Positions 11,857 through 21,908 of a DNA stretch of 64,000 nucleotides are shown here, in pieces. The notes below the pieces were generated by a model that did not search any database, was not told where the DNA came from, and saw only the letters and a list, made by a program, of their open reading frames with translations. This DNA comes from a bacterium (GTDB taxonomy: Bacteria; Deinococcota; Deinococci; Deinococcales; Deinococcaceae), in assembly GCA_021810505.1 (NCBI GenBank), contig JAJZIR010000014.1:1-64000 (forward strand), given 5' to 3'. The position numbers were made by a program, and so were the translations under genes. Numbering within the stretch: position 1 is the first letter of the stretch; the number at the start of each line of letters is the position of its first letter.

Positions 11857-13379
11857 CGGCCACCCCCGGCCGGGGCACCGTCTCTCAGGGCGCGCCGGAG
11901 CAGCTTGCCCGAGGCGTTGCGCGGCAGAGCAGGAAGAAACTCCCAGCGTTTAGGCACCTTGTAGCCGGCTAAGTGCTCCCTGCAGAAGGCGGTCAGCTCC
12001 TCCTCGCTGGCTGAGGCCCCGGGGACCAGGACGACGCAGGCGCGCGGCACCTGCCCCCAGCGGGAGTCCGGCTGGGCGACCACCGCCGCCTCGGCGACGG
12101 CCGGGTGGCGCAGCAGCGCCGCCTCCACCTCGCTGGGGTAGACGTTCTCTCCCCCCGAGACGATCAGGTCGCTGCGCCGGTCGAGGACGTAGAGGTAACC
12201 TTCCGGGTCGAGCAGCCCCAGGTCACCGGTCCGAAACCAGCCGTCCTGGAAAGCGGCCGCCGATTCCTCCGGACGGTTGTGGTATCCGCTGACCAGCGTG
12301 GGGCCGCGCACCCAGATCTCCCCTTCCTCCCCGGGAGGCAGGGGGGCGCCGCCCGCACCCAACAGCCGTAGCTCGTTGCCGGCCAAGGGGAGGCCGGCGC
12401 TGCCCAGCTTGCGCAGGGCGTCAGACGGCGGCAGGGTGGTGAACTGCGCGTTGGTCTCGGTCATGCCGTAGCTCTGGCACACCGGAACCCCCAGATCGGC
12501 GGCCCGCTCCAGCAGGGCCCTGGGCGCCGGCCCGCCTCCCAGCAGGACCGCCCGCAGCGAGGGGGGGTAAGGGGCGGCGCACTGGTCCAGCAGGCGGGCG
12601 AGCATGGTGGGAACCAAGGAGACCAGGGTAGCGCGGCTGGACCGCAGGGCCTGGTCCACCGCCTGCTCGCGGAAGCGGTCGTGGAGGACGGCGGTGGTGC
12701 CGTAGATCAGGCTGCGCATGAGGACACCCAAACCGCCCACGTGGAACAGCGGCATGGGTACCAGCCAGCGCTCGTTCAGGTCCAGGCCGAGCTGCAAGCT
12801 GGAGCCCAGGGCAGCGAAGAGGTGGTTTCGGTAGGACAGAACGGCGGCCTTGGGGCGCCCGGTGGTACCGCTGGTGTAGATCAGTGCCTGGGGATCGGCG
12901 AGGTCGAAGCGCTCCCTGACAGCGGGGCGCGCATCCGGCTGCGGGAGGCCGGCGGCCATGACCGGGCAGGGGGCCTCCAAGCTCTCCGCCAGAGCAGTCA
13001 TGGCCGCGTCGTGCACCAGCAGCGCCGCGCCGCTGTCTTGCAGCTGGAACTGCAGCTCCGCCGGGGTCAGGCGCCAGTTGAGCGGGACGGCCACCCCGCC
13101 CCGCTGCATCAGGGCGTGCAGCCACAGCGCGAAGAGTTCGCCGCGCTGGATCAGCAGGGCGACCCGGTCCCCCCTACCCAGTCCCCGGGCGCCTAGGACC
13201 TGCGCGCCGTGGCCAGCCAGCTCCAGGAGCTGGCGGTAGGTCCAGCGCAGATCTGGCGTCTCGATAGCCGGCTGCTGCGGCCTGCGCCGCGCCTGCGCCG
13301 CCAGCCAGTCGGGCAGCTCCCACTCAGGGCAGGCGCTTGAACTTGGCGAAGTTGGGCTTGCGCTTCTCCAGGAAGGCAT
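11853..13379 (-). CDS. menE: o-Succinylbenzoate-CoA ligase
   Basis: 508 residues of the acyl-CoA synthetase (ANL) superfamily: AMP-binding core [61 protein letters not shown], and the C-terminal catalytic lysine region [14 protein letters not shown]. It activates OSB for ring closure by MenB. I start at ATG 13379, which has GAGGGG five nt upstream. This overlaps the menB 3' end by 56 nt; no in-frame start exists after the overlap before the conserved sequence begins. Confidence 0.9.
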   Translation of the reverse strand: MPSWRSASPTSPSSSACPEWELPDWLAAQARRRPQQPAIETPDLRWTYRQLLELAGHGAQVLGARGLGRGDRVALLIQRGELFALWLHALMQRGGVAVPLNWRLTPAELQFQLQDSGAALLVHDAAMTALAESLEAPCPVMAAGLPQPDARPAVRERFDLADPQALIYTSGTTGRPKAAVLSYRNHLFAALGSSLQLGLDLNERWLVPMPLFHVGGLGVLMRSLIYGTTAVLHDRFREQAVDQALRSSRATLVSLVPTMLARLLDQCAAPYPPSLRAVLLGGGPAPRALLERAADLGVPVCQSYGMTETNAQFTTLPPSDALRKLGSAGLPLAGNELRLLGAGGAPLPPGEEGEIWVRGPTLVSGYHNRPEESAAAFQDGWFRTGDLGLLDPEGYLYVLDRRSDLIVSGGENVYPSEVEAALLRHPAVAEAAVVAQPDSRWGQVPRACVVLVPGASASEEELTAFCREHLAGYKVPKRWEFLPALPRNASGKLLRRALRDGAPAGGGR

Positions 13380-14142
13380 TCTTCCCCTCTCTGGCCTCAT
13401 CGGTCATGTAGTAGAGCATGGTGGCGTCACCGGCCAACTGCTGCAGCCCAGCCAGCCCGTCGGTGTCGGCGTTGAAGGCCATCTTGAGAAAGCGCAGGGC
13501 CATCGGGCTCTTCTCCAGGATCTCTCTGGCCCACTGCAGGCTGGTCTCCTCGAGCTCGGCCAGCGGGACCACCGCATTGACCAAGCCCATCTCCAGGGCC
13601 TCCCTGGCGCCGTACTGGCGACAGAGATACCAGATCTCCTTGGCCTTCTTGTGGCCGACGGTACGGGCCAGCAGCGTCGCCCCGTACCCGGCATCGAAGC
13701 TACCCACTTTGGGGCCGGTCTGCCCGAACACCGCGTTTTCCGCGGCGATGGTCAGGTCGCAGACCAGGTGGAGCACGTGGCCACCGCCGATGGCATAGCC
13801 GGCCACCACCGCGATGACCGGTTTGGGCAGCTGGCGGATCAGGCGCTGGAGATCGAGCACGTTGAGACGAGGAATACCGTCCCCGCCGACGTAACCGCCC
13901 TCCCCGCGCACCCGCTGATCCCCGCCGGAGCAGAAAGCTCGGTCACCCGCGCCGCGGAACAGGACCACTCCGGTCTCAGGGTCCTCCCGGATGCGGGAGA
14001 AGGCATCGATCAGCTCCGAGATGGTCTCGGGCCGAAAGGCGTTGCGCACCTCCGGGCGGTTGATGGTGACCCGGGCTATCCCCTCTGCCCGCTCGTAGAG
14101 GATATCGGCGTACTCCTGGACGCTCTCCCACTGCAACAACAT
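13324..14142 (-). CDS. menB: 1,4-dihydroxy-2-naphthoyl-CoA synthase
   Basis: 272 residues of the crotonase fold, closing the second ring of menaquinone. The MenB-specific segments are [14 protein letters not shown], the oxyanion loop [20 protein letters not shown], the active-site block [15 protein letters not shown], and [15 protein letters not shown]. The start is ATG 14142 with GGGAGGTGG immediately upstream; the longer frame to 14172 has no ribosome site. First gene of the operon. Confidence 0.95.
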   Translation of the reverse strand: MLLQWESVQEYADILYERAEGIARVTINRPEVRNAFRPETISELIDAFSRIREDPETGVVLFRGAGDRAFCSGGDQRVRGEGGYVGGDGIPRLNVLDLQRLIRQLPKPVIAVVAGYAIGGGHVLHLVCDLTIAAENAVFGQTGPKVGSFDAGYGATLLARTVGHKKAKEIWYLCRQYGAREALEMGLVNAVVPLAELEETSLQWAREILEKSPMALRFLKMAFNADTDGLAGLQQLAGDATMLYYMTDEAREGKNAFLEKRKPNFAKFKRLP

Positions 14143-14246
14143 CCACCTCCCAGCTGGGGCCTCGGCCCCCACGGCCGCTTATGCTACGCCACCCGGCCGG
14201 GCGAGGCAGTAGGAAGAGTTGCGCAGCGGCGGCGCGGCCGGCTGGC

Positions 14247-14252
14247 TAGAAT
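14247..14252 (+). promoter_or_regulatory. -10 box of leaderless hisA
   Basis: TAGAAT lies six nt before the GTG start of hisA, so transcription would begin at or next to the start codon. No ribosome site is present. The same spacing occurs upstream of hisC. Confidence 0.55.
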
Positions 14253-14258
14253 AGACGG

Positions 14259-14981
14259 GTGCAGGTAATCCCGTGCGTGGATATTCAAGGCGGCAGGGCG
14301 GTACGGCTGTGGCGCGGCGACCCCGACCTCCCTACCGCCTATTTCCCCTCAGCCAGGGAGGCCGCCCTGCACTGGCAGGAGCAGGGCGCCTCCTGGCTGC
14401 ACGTGGTCGACCTGGACGCGGCGACCGGGCGGGGGGGGAACACCGAGGCGGTGGCCGAGCTCGCAGGCGCCCTGCGGATTCCCTTCGAGCTCGGCGGGGG
14501 GATCCGCAGCCTAGAGGGCTTGGAGCGCGCTTTCGGCTGTGGGGCCGCCAGAGCGGTGCTGGGCACCGCGGCGATCCGCCAGCCGGAGCTAGTGGACCGA
14601 GCGCTGTCCCGCTACGGCGCGGAGCGGGTCTCGGTCAGCATCGACGCTGCAGGGGGGCTGGCGCTGGTCTCCGGCTGGGCCGAGAGCGGCAAGGTCCCAG
14701 CGACCACCCTGGCCAGGGCGCTGTGGGAGCAGGGGGTGCGGATCCTGATCTTCACCGACGTCACCCGGGACGGGACGCTGCGCGGAACCGATCCCAAGCC
14801 GGTCCAAGAGGTGCGGGCCGCCTGGCCGGGGGTGCTGTGGGCCGGGGGCGGCGTGGCCGGACCGCAGGATCTGGAGCTATTAGGCCGGCTAGGCGTCGAC
14901 GCCGCCATCGTCGGCAGGGCGCTCTACGAGGGTGCGCTGCGGCTGACCGAGGACCTCTCCGAGCGGACCCGAAGACCCTAG
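14259..14981 (+). CDS. hisA: Phosphoribosylformimino-AICAR isomerase
   Basis: 240 residues of the HisA/HisF (beta/alpha)8 barrel. It catalyses the Amadori-type isomerisation of ProFAR in histidine synthesis. Catalytic Asp8 is in VIPCVDIQGGRAVRL, phosphate-binding glycines in FELGGGIRS and WAGGGVAGPQDL, and the second catalytic Asp in IFTDVTRDGTLRGTD. The GTG start is leaderless. The gene converges on hisC, with a 4-bp overlap of the 3' ends. A dual-function PriA is possible in principle; the Deinococcus-like background favours plain HisA. Confidence 0.92.
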   Translation: MQVIPCVDIQGGRAVRLWRGDPDLPTAYFPSAREAALHWQEQGASWLHVVDLDAATGRGGNTEAVAELAGALRIPFELGGGIRSLEGLERAFGCGAARAVLGTAAIRQPELVDRALSRYGAERVSVSIDAAGGLALVSGWAESGKVPATTLARALWEQGVRILIFTDVTRDGTLRGTDPKPVQEVRAAWPGVLWAGGGVAGPQDLELLGRLGVDAAIVGRALYEGALRLTEDLSERTRRP

Positions 14982-16042
14982 AGCCGGCTGACCGCAGCGA
15001 TCAGCGTGTCGTTCTCGGCAGGGCTGCCTACGCTGATCCGGATGCAGCCGGCCAGCATGGGATCGCGATCCTGGCGGCGCACCCGGATTCCGGCCCGCTG
15101 CAACCCTGCGGCCGCGGCCGCGGCGTCCGGGGTGCGCACCAGCAAGAAATTGGCGCTGGAGGGATAAACCGTCCAGCTGCGGTGGTGGCGCAGCGCGTTG
15201 TAGACGCGCTCGCGCTCGCGGGTAGCTTCCTGAACCCGCCGGGTGAGGTACTCCGGATACTCGAGGGCGACCCCGGCCGCAGCCGCGGTGAGAGCATTGA
15301 CGTTGAAGGCTGGGACCAGTTTCTGGAGCTGCTCGGCGGTGGAGGGCGCGGTCAGGGCGTAGCCCAAGCGCAGCCCGGCCAAGCCCCAGGCCTTGGAGAA
15401 GGTGCGCAGCAGCACCCGGTCCGGATGGCCCGCGACCAGGCTGCGGTAGTCGCTGGCCGAGAATTCGCAGTAGGCCTCATCCAACACGGTGATCCATCCA
15501 GACGCCTCCTCGATCAGCAGCGCCACCTGCTCGGGGCGGTCCAGGAAGCCGGTGGGCGCATGCGGCTGGGTCAGGATCAATAGGCCGGGGGAGCCGCGCA
15601 GCTCGGCCCTGAGCTGCTGGAAAGGCAGGGAGAAGTCCGGCTCCAGCGGCACCTCGCGGAGCTCGGCCTCCAGCAAGGTGGCGTCCAGAGCGTAGAGCGA
15701 GAAGTTAGGTCGGACCGTCAGCACCGTACTCCCCGCCCGGAGCAGCGCGACCAGATGGGCGATCAGGGCGTTGCTGCCCGCCGTGACCACCACCCCGGCC
15801 GGGTCCCAACCCTCCCTGCGAGCGATCGCTGCGCGCAGCTGGTCCGCGTGCAGGTCGGGGTAGCGGTTCCAGGGGAGAGCCGCCAAGCGCTCCAGGGCGA
15901 TCTGCTTGAGCTCGGGCGGGAAGTCGTAAGGGCTCTCGTTCTGGTCGAGCTTGACCGGGACCTCGGCGGGTTCGAAGGGGTAGGCCGGCGTGCGCAACAC
16001 CCCGGGGCGGATCAGCTGGGAGAGCTGGAGGGTGGCGGTCAT
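14978..16042 (-). CDS. hisC: Histidinol-phosphate aminotransferase
   Basis: 354 residues of the class I/II PLP aminotransferases. Visible are LDQNESPYDFPPE, TAGSNALIAHLV, VLDEAYCEFS, the PLP lysine in RTFSKAWGLAGLRLGYAL and the terminal RISVGS substrate-binding Arg. The usual NPNNPTG segment reads TQPHAPTG, so the Asn before PTG is replaced. I use ATG 16042, since a TATGCT -10 box (16055-16050) ends exactly seven nt upstream and itself contains the earlier ATG at 16054. Neighbour hisA supports histidine synthesis. Confidence 0.9.
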   Translation of the reverse strand: MTATLQLSQLIRPGVLRTPAYPFEPAEVPVKLDQNESPYDFPPELKQIALERLAALPWNRYPDLHADQLRAAIARREGWDPAGVVVTAGSNALIAHLVALLRAGSTVLTVRPNFSLYALDATLLEAELREVPLEPDFSLPFQQLRAELRGSPGLLILTQPHAPTGFLDRPEQVALLIEEASGWITVLDEAYCEFSASDYRSLVAGHPDRVLLRTFSKAWGLAGLRLGYALTAPSTAEQLQKLVPAFNVNALTAAAAGVALEYPEYLTRRVQEATRERERVYNALRHHRSWTVYPSSANFLLVRTPDAAAAAAGLQRAGIRVRRQDRDPMLAGCIRISVGSPAENDTLIAAVSRL

Positions 16043-16049
16043 AGCCTTC

Positions 16050-16055
16050 AGCATA
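16050..16055 (-). promoter_or_regulatory. -10 box of leaderless hisC
   Basis: TATGCT on the minus strand, seven nt before ATG 16042. It supports the internal start and leaderless transcription. Confidence 0.5.
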
Positions 16056-16069
16056 GCCGGCCGTCTCGA

Positions 16070-16549
16070 TCAGTGGCGGGGGTAATAGCGGTAGACGTAG
16101 GCGAGGATCGCCAGGTTGAAGGCGAGCACGGCGGCCACGGCCAGAGAGCGGTGCTGCCACAACAAGGCCAGCTCGGGGAGCAGAAACAGCCCGATCGCGG
16201 TGAGGACCAGCCCCCGCGCCGCAGGCCAGCGCTTGGCCAAGGCCAGAGCGGTCAGTGCCAATAGGAGCCCGTCGATCAGGAGCAGGACTCCGGTCCAGAA
16301 GGGCCCGGAGGCCGGAAGACCGCGCAGAGTCTGGCGCAGAGAGGCGCTGGCCAGGCCCAGCCAACCACCCTGCAGCGACCAGCGCTGCAGGGTGGACTGA
16401 ACCGAAGCGAGTACCTGAGGGCCGTGGGTAAGCAGGTAGACAGCCAAGCTCAGCACGAGCAGGGCCAAGGCGGCCTTGTAGGCGGTCAGCAGGTAGAAGC
16501 CCAGCGAAGTCCAGCTCCAACGGCTCCTCGGCCGATCCGGCGCAGGCAA
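16070..16549 (-). CDS. Small multi-pass membrane protein, possibly DUF2127-like
   Basis: 159 residues with four hydrophobic segments (starting LGFYLLTAYKAALALLVL and ending AVAAVLAFNLAILAYVYRYY). The pattern of an N-terminal YKA...L helix and a C-terminal VYRYY end resembles the DUF2127 family of unknown function; that is a tentative match. It lies eight nt after the aldo/keto reductase gene, so it is probably co-transcribed with it. Confidence 0.6.
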   Translation of the reverse strand: MPAPDRPRSRWSWTSLGFYLLTAYKAALALLVLSLAVYLLTHGPQVLASVQSTLQRWSLQGGWLGLASASLRQTLRGLPASGPFWTGVLLLIDGLLLALTALALAKRWPAARGLVLTAIGLFLLPELALLWQHRSLAVAAVLAFNLAILAYVYRYYPRH

Positions 16550-16557
16550 CGGGGCGT

Positions 16558-17529
16558 CTACCAGGCGTAGGCCATCGGCGCTTCGCCCCCGGGGCCCGGC
16601 CAGATCTGGTCGAGGCGTTCCAGCGAGGCGGCGTCCAGGTGGATCTCCAAGGCGCGCAGGCTACCGTCCAGCTGCTCCAAGGTCCTGGGGCCGATGATCG
16701 GGCTGGTGATAGTCGGATTGGCCAGCATCCAGGCCAGGGCCACGTCGGCCGGCTTCTCGCCCAGCCCGCGGCAGAAGGCCTCGTAGGCTTCCAGCTGGGG
16801 GCGGTAGCGCTCCACCTCTTTCTGGATCCGCTCGCCAGCCCGGCGGCCTTCGGAGAGCTTCTGCAGGACGCCGCCCAACAGGCCGCCGCCCAGGGGGCTC
16901 CAGGGGATCAGGCCCAGGCCGTAGCGGCGGCAGGCCGGGATGACCTCCAGCTCGATCGCCCGCTGGGCTAGGTGGTAGATGCTCTGCTCGCTGACCAAGC
17001 CGAGGAAGTGGCGCTTGGCGGCGAGCTCGTTGGCCTGGACGATCTGCCAGGCGGCGAAGTTGCTGGAACCCACGTAGAGGATCTTGCCCTCGCGGACCAG
17101 CTGCTCCATGGCCTGCCAGATCTCCTCCCAGGGGGTGGTGAGCTCGATATGGTGCATCTGGTAGAGGTCGATGTGGTCGGTCTTGAGCCGGCGCAGGCTG
17201 TCCTCGCAGGCCTTGCGGATATGGTAGGCGGAGAGGCCGCGCTGGTTGACCCCATTGCCCATGCGGTTGTAGACCTTGGTGGCGAGGACGATCTGGTCGC
17301 GGCGGCCGCCACCTTGAGCGATCCAGCGGCCGATAATTCCCTCGGTCACGCCTTCGCCGAGCTTCTGCCCGTACACGTTGGCGGTATCGAAGAAATTGAT
17401 CCCATGCTCCAGAGCCCGGTCCATGATCGTAAAGCTGTCGGCCTCGCTGGTCTGCGGTCCGAAGTTCATGGTCCCTAGGCAGAGCCGGCTCACCTGCAGT
17501 CCCAGACGTCCGAGCGGTCGGTATTCCAT
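16558..17529 (-). CDS. Aldo/keto reductase
   Basis: 323 residues from ATG 17529, preceded by GGAGGGAGGAG. A NADPH-dependent (beta/alpha)8 oxidoreductase. The catalytic tetrad is visible: Asp and Tyr in FFDTANVYG, Lys in VLATKVYN, His in YQMHHIE. Cofactor-binding segments WSPLGGGLL and IIGPRTLEQLDGSL follow. Length and sequence fit the YajO/Tas-like branch. The physiological substrate cannot be told. Confidence 0.88.
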   Translation of the reverse strand: MEYRPLGRLGLQVSRLCLGTMNFGPQTSEADSFTIMDRALEHGINFFDTANVYGQKLGEGVTEGIIGRWIAQGGGRRDQIVLATKVYNRMGNGVNQRGLSAYHIRKACEDSLRRLKTDHIDLYQMHHIELTTPWEEIWQAMEQLVREGKILYVGSSNFAAWQIVQANELAAKRHFLGLVSEQSIYHLAQRAIELEVIPACRRYGLGLIPWSPLGGGLLGGVLQKLSEGRRAGERIQKEVERYRPQLEAYEAFCRGLGEKPADVALAWMLANPTITSPIIGPRTLEQLDGSLRALEIHLDAASLERLDQIWPGPGGEAPMAYAW

Positions 17530-17737
17530 CAGAGTTACTCCTCCCTCCGCGAGTTTACCCGCCGGGTCCGGTTCAGGCAACCGCGCTCAGGTCACAAAGT
17601 CCGGGGAATTCTGCGCCCGGAAGCCGGATAGGGTTCCTAAGGGACCAGTGCGCGGGGCGGGCCTAGGTCCGGTAGGCCGCGCGGCCGCGGACCGGTGGGA
17701 ACCCCTAGGGCCCAGCGGCGATGTGGTAAGACGAGGC

Positions 17738-18670
17738 ATGCCTGTCGATCCAGAGCTCGCTGCCTTCTTGAAGTCCGGCGAGGAGGCGCAGCTCCCCCCG
17801 CTGCGCGCGCTGAGCGCCGCCGAAGCCCGCTGGACCTATCCTCCGCTCCTGCCGGAGCGGCTGCCCGAAGTCGGCACAGTCTTGCAGGTCACGCTGCCCA
17901 CCGACCCCCCCAGGCCGGCGCGGATCTACCAGCCCAGCAAGCCGGCCCGCAACCGGCCCGGCTTGCTCTGGCTGTTCGGAGGCGGCTTCGTCTTGGGGAA
18001 CCTGGACTCCGGGGAGTCCACCTGCCGCTACCTCTGCGAGCAGGGCGGCATCACGGTGGTCGCACTGGAATACCGCCTAGCCCCAGAGTTCCCCTTCCCG
18101 GCCGCGGTCAGCGACGCCGCGCAGGCTCTGAGCTGGCTGCGCGGGTCAGCCTCCCAACTGGGCGCTGACCCCCAGCGGCTGGTCGCAGCTGGCTACAGCT
18201 CGGGAGCCAGCCTGGCCAACGCAGCCTGCCTGTGGGCTCTGGAGCGGGGGGAACCGCTACCTCGCGCCCTGGCCCTGATCTGTCCCCCCGCCGGCGAGCC
18301 GCGCTCCCCCGAAGGCGACAGCTACCCCTCCCGGGAGCTGTTCGCGTCCGGCTACGGGCTCAGCGCCGAGGACATGGACTGGTTCGGGCAGCAATACCTG
18401 CGGGATGAAGCCGATCTGGCGGACCCCTACTTCTCTCCCATGCGCTCGCCGCACGCTGGCCAGCTGCCCAGGACGCTCATCTATACCGCCGAATACGACC
18501 CGCTGCGCGACGAGGGAGAGCGCTACGCTCGCTTCCTGCAGGAGGCCGGCGTCCAAGTGATCTCGCGCAGGTACCAGGGCGCCATCCACCAGTTCTTCGT
18601 CCCCGAGTTCCACCTGGGCCGGCAGGCCCACGACGACCTCCTGGCCGACCTAGGGAGCTGGCTGGGCTGA
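17738..18670 (+). CDS. HSL-family alpha/beta hydrolase (esterase)
   Basis: 310 residues from the ATG at 17738. The hormone-sensitive-lipase-type signature is present: oxyanion loop LWLFGGGFVLG, ALEYRLAPEFPFPAAVSD, nucleophile AAGYSSGASLANAA, Asp in YTAEYDPLRDEGERYA and His in GAIHQFF. The family usually has HGGG and GDSAG; here the first residue is Phe and the elbow is GYSSG. A TAAGAC box lies five nt before the start, and translation may be leaderless. Probably hydrolyses short acyl esters. Confidence 0.85.
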   Translation: MPVDPELAAFLKSGEEAQLPPLRALSAAEARWTYPPLLPERLPEVGTVLQVTLPTDPPRPARIYQPSKPARNRPGLLWLFGGGFVLGNLDSGESTCRYLCEQGGITVVALEYRLAPEFPFPAAVSDAAQALSWLRGSASQLGADPQRLVAAGYSSGASLANAACLWALERGEPLPRALALICPPAGEPRSPEGDSYPSRELFASGYGLSAEDMDWFGQQYLRDEADLADPYFSPMRSPHAGQLPRTLIYTAEYDPLRDEGERYARFLQEAGVQVISRRYQGAIHQFFVPEFHLGRQAHDDLLADLGSWLG

Positions 18671-19375
18671 TCAGGCGTTCTGGAACATCACCGCCCGCTT
18701 GACCTCCTCGATCAGCTGGGTAACCGGGATCCCCCGAGGGCAAGCCTCGGTGCAGTTGTAGGCAGTCCGGCAGCGCCAGACCCCGACGTTCTGGTTGAGC
18801 ACGGCCAGGCGGGTAGCCGCCGCCCGATCTCTGCTGTCAAAGATGAAGCGGTGCGCCTGCACGATCGCCGCCGGGCCCAAGTAGTTGCCGTTGACCCAAA
18901 AGATCGGGCAGGAAGTGGTGCAGGCGGCGCACAGGATGCACTTGGTCCCCGCATCGAATTGCTGCCGCTCCTCGATGCTCTGCAGCCGCTCACCGGCCGG
19001 CGGCGGCTCGTCGTTGACGAAGTAGGGCATCACCGCGCGGTAGCTGTCGAAGAACGGCTCCATGTCCACGATGAGGTCTTTCTCTACCTTGAGCCCACGG
19101 ATCGGCTCCACGGTGATCCGATCCCCCAGATCGCGCACCAGCGTCTTGCAGGCCAGGCGGTTGCGGCCGTTGATCAGCATGGCGTCCGACCCGCAGACCC
19201 CGTGCGCGCAGGAGCGCCGAAAAGCCAGGGTGGGGTCGTGGTACCACTTGACCTGGTTGAGCACGTCGAGCAGCCGGTCCCCCGGCTCCGCCTCGACGGC
19301 GAACTCCTGCCAGTAAGGCCGGTCCTTGCCCGGACGCTCTGGATCGTACCTGCGGATCTTTACCTTCAGTTGCAT
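18671..19375 (-). CDS. sdhB: Succinate dehydrogenase iron-sulfur subunit
   Basis: 234 residues. The N-terminal [2Fe-2S] domain has RRSCAHGVCGSDAMLINGRN with a later Cys, and the C-terminal domain has CILCAACTTSCPIFW and CRTAYNCTEACPRGIP for the [4Fe-4S] and [3Fe-4S] clusters. It passes electrons from SdhA flavin to quinone in the membrane. Nine nt downstream of sdhA; last gene of sdhCDAB. Its stop abuts the convergent esterase gene. Confidence 0.96.
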   Translation of the reverse strand: MQLKVKIRRYDPERPGKDRPYWQEFAVEAEPGDRLLDVLNQVKWYHDPTLAFRRSCAHGVCGSDAMLINGRNRLACKTLVRDLGDRITVEPIRGLKVEKDLIVDMEPFFDSYRAVMPYFVNDEPPPAGERLQSIEERQQFDAGTKCILCAACTTSCPIFWVNGNYLGPAAIVQAHRFIFDSRDRAAATRLAVLNQNVGVWRCRTAYNCTEACPRGIPVTQLIEEVKRAVMFQNA

Positions 19376-19384
19376 CGCTGACCT

Positions 19385-21118
19385 CTAGTAGACCCTGGGC
19401 TTGGGCTCGAATCTTCCGAGCACTACCGGCTTGTAGCACAACTCGACCTTGCCTCCCCGCGAGAACGCCAGAGAGTGCTTCAACCAGTTGGCGTCATCGC
19501 GCTCCGGGTAGTCCTCCCTGGCGTGGGCGCCGCGCGACTCCTTGCGGTTCAGTGCCGAATGGGTGGTCGCCTCGGCCACATCCAGCAAGTATCCGAGCTC
19601 GACCGCCTCCATCAGCTCGGTGTTGTAGCGCAGCCCCTGGTCGGTGACCGCCACCTTCTGGTAACGCTCCCTGAGTTCGGCCAACACCTCCACCTCGCGG
19701 CTCAGGGTCTCCTCAGTCCGGAACACCGAGACGTTGTCCATCATGGTGGCCTGCAGTTCCTTGCGGATCGCCGCCGGCGACTCGCTCCCCTTCGACGCTT
19801 TGAGCCGGTCGACCTCGGCCTGCGCCGCCCCCGCGGCGTCCCCAGGGACTTCCGGGAAACCGGCGGCCGCCGCGTAGCGCGCCGCCGCCACCCCGGCCCG
19901 GCGGCCGAAAACGATCAGGTCGCCTAAGCTGTTGGTACCGAGGCGGTTGGCGCCGTGCAACGACACGCAGGCGACCTCGCCGGCGGCGTAGAGCCCCTCC
20001 ACGGTACGGCCCTGGGCGTCCTGGATCACCTGCCCGTCGATAGTGGTCGGGATCCCGCCCATGGCGTAGTGCGCGGTGGGCTGGGTGGGGATCGGTTCCT
20101 TGACCGGGTCGACTCCCAGATAGGTCCTGGCGAAGTCGGTGATGTCCGGCAACTTACCCTCGATGACCTCGCGCGGCAGGTGGGTGAGGTCCAGATGGAT
20201 GTAGTCCTTATCCTTACCCAGGCCGCGGCCCTCCCGGATCTCCATGTAGATGGCCCTGGAAACCATGTCCCTGGGGGCCAGATCCTTGATGGAAGGGGCG
20301 TAGCGCTCCATGAAGCGCTCGCCCTCGCTGTTGCGCAAGATGCCGCCCTCACCGCGGGCACCTTCGGTGATCAGGATGCCCATCTTGGCAATCCCGGTAG
20401 GGTGGAACTGATAGAACTCCATATCCTCCAAGGGAAGGCCCCTGCGGTAGGCCACGCTCATCAGGTCGCCGGTGAGCGAGAGGGCGTTGCTGGTGACCCG
20501 GAACACCCGGCCGTAGCCGCCGGAAGCCAAAATGACCGCCTTGGCTTGGAAGACGTGCAGCTCGCCGCTGGCCAGCTCGTAGGCCACGATCCCGGCGCAG
20601 CGGCCATCCTCTAGGATCAGGTCCAGGACCTGATATTCGTTGAAGAAGGTGACGCCGGCCTTGACCGACTGCTGGTAGAGGGTCTGCAGGATCATGTGGC
20701 CGGTACGGTCCACCGCGTAGCAGGCCCGCTCGACCGGGGCCTTGCCAAACTCCCGGGTGTGGCCCCCGAACTTGCGCTGGGCGATCTTGCCGCTGGGCAA
20801 CCTGGAGAAGGGCAATCCTAGGTGCTCGAGCTCGTAGACCGCCTCGATCACATCCTTGGCGAAGACCTCGGCGGCGTCTTGGTCGGTGAGGTAGTCCCCC
20901 CCTTTGACCGTGTCGTACATGTGCCACTCCCAGTGGTCTTCCTGGACGTTCCCCAACGCCGCCCCCACCCCGCCCTGGGCCGCCCCGGTATGCGACCTAG
21001 TGGGGTAGAGCTTGCTGACCACGGCCACCGAGACGTTCTTGTTCTTGCTGGCGTACAGCGCCGACATGAGGCCAGAGCCGCCGGCGCCTACCACCAACAC
21101 GTCATAGCGATGCAACAT
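19385..21118 (-). CDS. sdhA: Succinate dehydrogenase flavoprotein subunit
   Basis: 577 residues from ATG 21118. FAD-binding [13 protein letters not shown] at the N-terminus, the covalent-FAD histidine in [16 protein letters not shown], active-site FHPTGIA and HYAMGGIPT, and [22 protein letters not shown]. Oxidises succinate to fumarate in the TCA cycle. The frame stays open upstream to 21580, but that part overlaps sdhD and is not SdhA-like. Confidence 0.96.
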   Translation of the reverse strand: MLHRYDVLVVGAGGSGLMSALYASKNKNVSVAVVSKLYPTRSHTGAAQGGVGAALGNVQEDHWEWHMYDTVKGGDYLTDQDAAEVFAKDVIEAVYELEHLGLPFSRLPSGKIAQRKFGGHTREFGKAPVERACYAVDRTGHMILQTLYQQSVKAGVTFFNEYQVLDLILEDGRCAGIVAYELASGELHVFQAKAVILASGGYGRVFRVTSNALSLTGDLMSVAYRRGLPLEDMEFYQFHPTGIAKMGILITEGARGEGGILRNSEGERFMERYAPSIKDLAPRDMVSRAIYMEIREGRGLGKDKDYIHLDLTHLPREVIEGKLPDITDFARTYLGVDPVKEPIPTQPTAHYAMGGIPTTIDGQVIQDAQGRTVEGLYAAGEVACVSLHGANRLGTNSLGDLIVFGRRAGVAAARYAAAAGFPEVPGDAAGAAQAEVDRLKASKGSESPAAIRKELQATMMDNVSVFRTEETLSREVEVLAELRERYQKVAVTDQGLRYNTELMEAVELGYLLDVAEATTHSALNRKESRGAHAREDYPERDDANWLKHSLAFSRGGKVELCYKPVVLGRFEPKPRVY

Positions 21119-21153
21119 ACTCTCCCTCCGCGACCAACCAGGTTGGCCGCCAG

Positions 21154-21552
21154 TTAGCCAGCCAGCATGGCCTTCGAGATGATGAACAAGCCCATGGTCC
21201 CCAGGACGTAGATCAAGGCAGCTAGGCCGTAGACCAGCGTCTTGGTCCAGACCCGCCTGGAGACCTTCTGGACGTAGTCGTCGATGGAGTAGCGCGCGCC
21301 GTTGACGCCGTGCAGCATGGCTAGGGTCAGCATCAGCCAGTCGTAGATCTTCCAGACCGGCTGAGCCAGCTGGTTGACCACCACCGAGTAACTGGCCTGC
21401 AGCTCCGAGGTGAGCAGGAAGGTCATGTAGATGTGGCCCAACACCAAGAAGATCAGGACGACCCCGCTCACCCGCATGAACACCCACCAGGCCAGCTCGG
21501 GGTTGCTCCTGGCCTGAGCTCTGGCGTCTTGGTACCGCCTGGCGCGGATCAT
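21154..21552 (-). CDS. sdhD: Succinate dehydrogenase membrane anchor subunit D
   Basis: 132 residues from ATG 21552, which shares one base with the sdhC stop (TGATG). Three hydrophobic helices; His in GHIYMTFLL and [14 protein letters not shown] match the quinone/haem region of SdhD anchors. With SdhC it holds the complex in the membrane. Confidence 0.88.
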   Translation of the reverse strand: MIRARRYQDARAQARSNPELAWWVFMRVSGVVLIFLVLGHIYMTFLLTSELQASYSVVVNQLAQPVWKIYDWLMLTLAMLHGVNGARYSIDDYVQKVSRRVWTKTLVYGLAALIYVLGTMGLFIISKAMLAG

Positions 21553-21908
21553 CAGTGACCCGCCAGGATCCTGGGGACAACCACCCAGGCGGTGATGAGC
21601 AGGCCGATCAGGCTGATCGCCAAGACGCCGTACCAGAGCTGGCGCTGGACTGCGGTGCCCCAGCCGGTAAAGTCCATGATGGCGACTCGCAGGCCGTTGA
21701 AGCCGTGGTAGAGCACGCCCCCGGTCACGGCGATCAATCCGACCCGGAACAGCCAGAAGCCGTAGATGTCGTGTAAAACGGTGAAAGCATTGGCTCCGAA
21801 CAGGACGAGCGAGATGCTGACGACGTGGATGAGCAGGTAGAGCAGAATCAGCAAGCCGGAGATGCGGTGCAGCGCAAACGCCCATTGCCCTTCGCGAGCT
21901 CGGTACAT
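21552..21908 (-). CDS. sdhC: Succinate dehydrogenase cytochrome b subunit C
   Basis: 118 residues, three transmembrane helices. [19 protein letters not shown] and [10 protein letters not shown] are the classic SdhC segments, with haem-ligand His candidates in each. A good ribosome site (GGGAGGG) precedes ATG 21908. First gene of the sdh operon. Confidence 0.92.
   Translation of the reverse strand: MYRAREGQWAFALHRISGLLILLYLLIHVVSISLVLFGANAFTVLHDIYGFWLFRVGLIAVTGGVLYHGFNGLRVAIMDFTGWGTAVQRQLWYGVLAISLIGLLITAWVVVPRILAGH

Noticed and set aside
21119-21580. 154-residue N-terminal extension of sdhA
   Set aside because: Overlaps sdhD in another frame and has no SdhA similarity; ATG 21118 gives the standard N-terminus.
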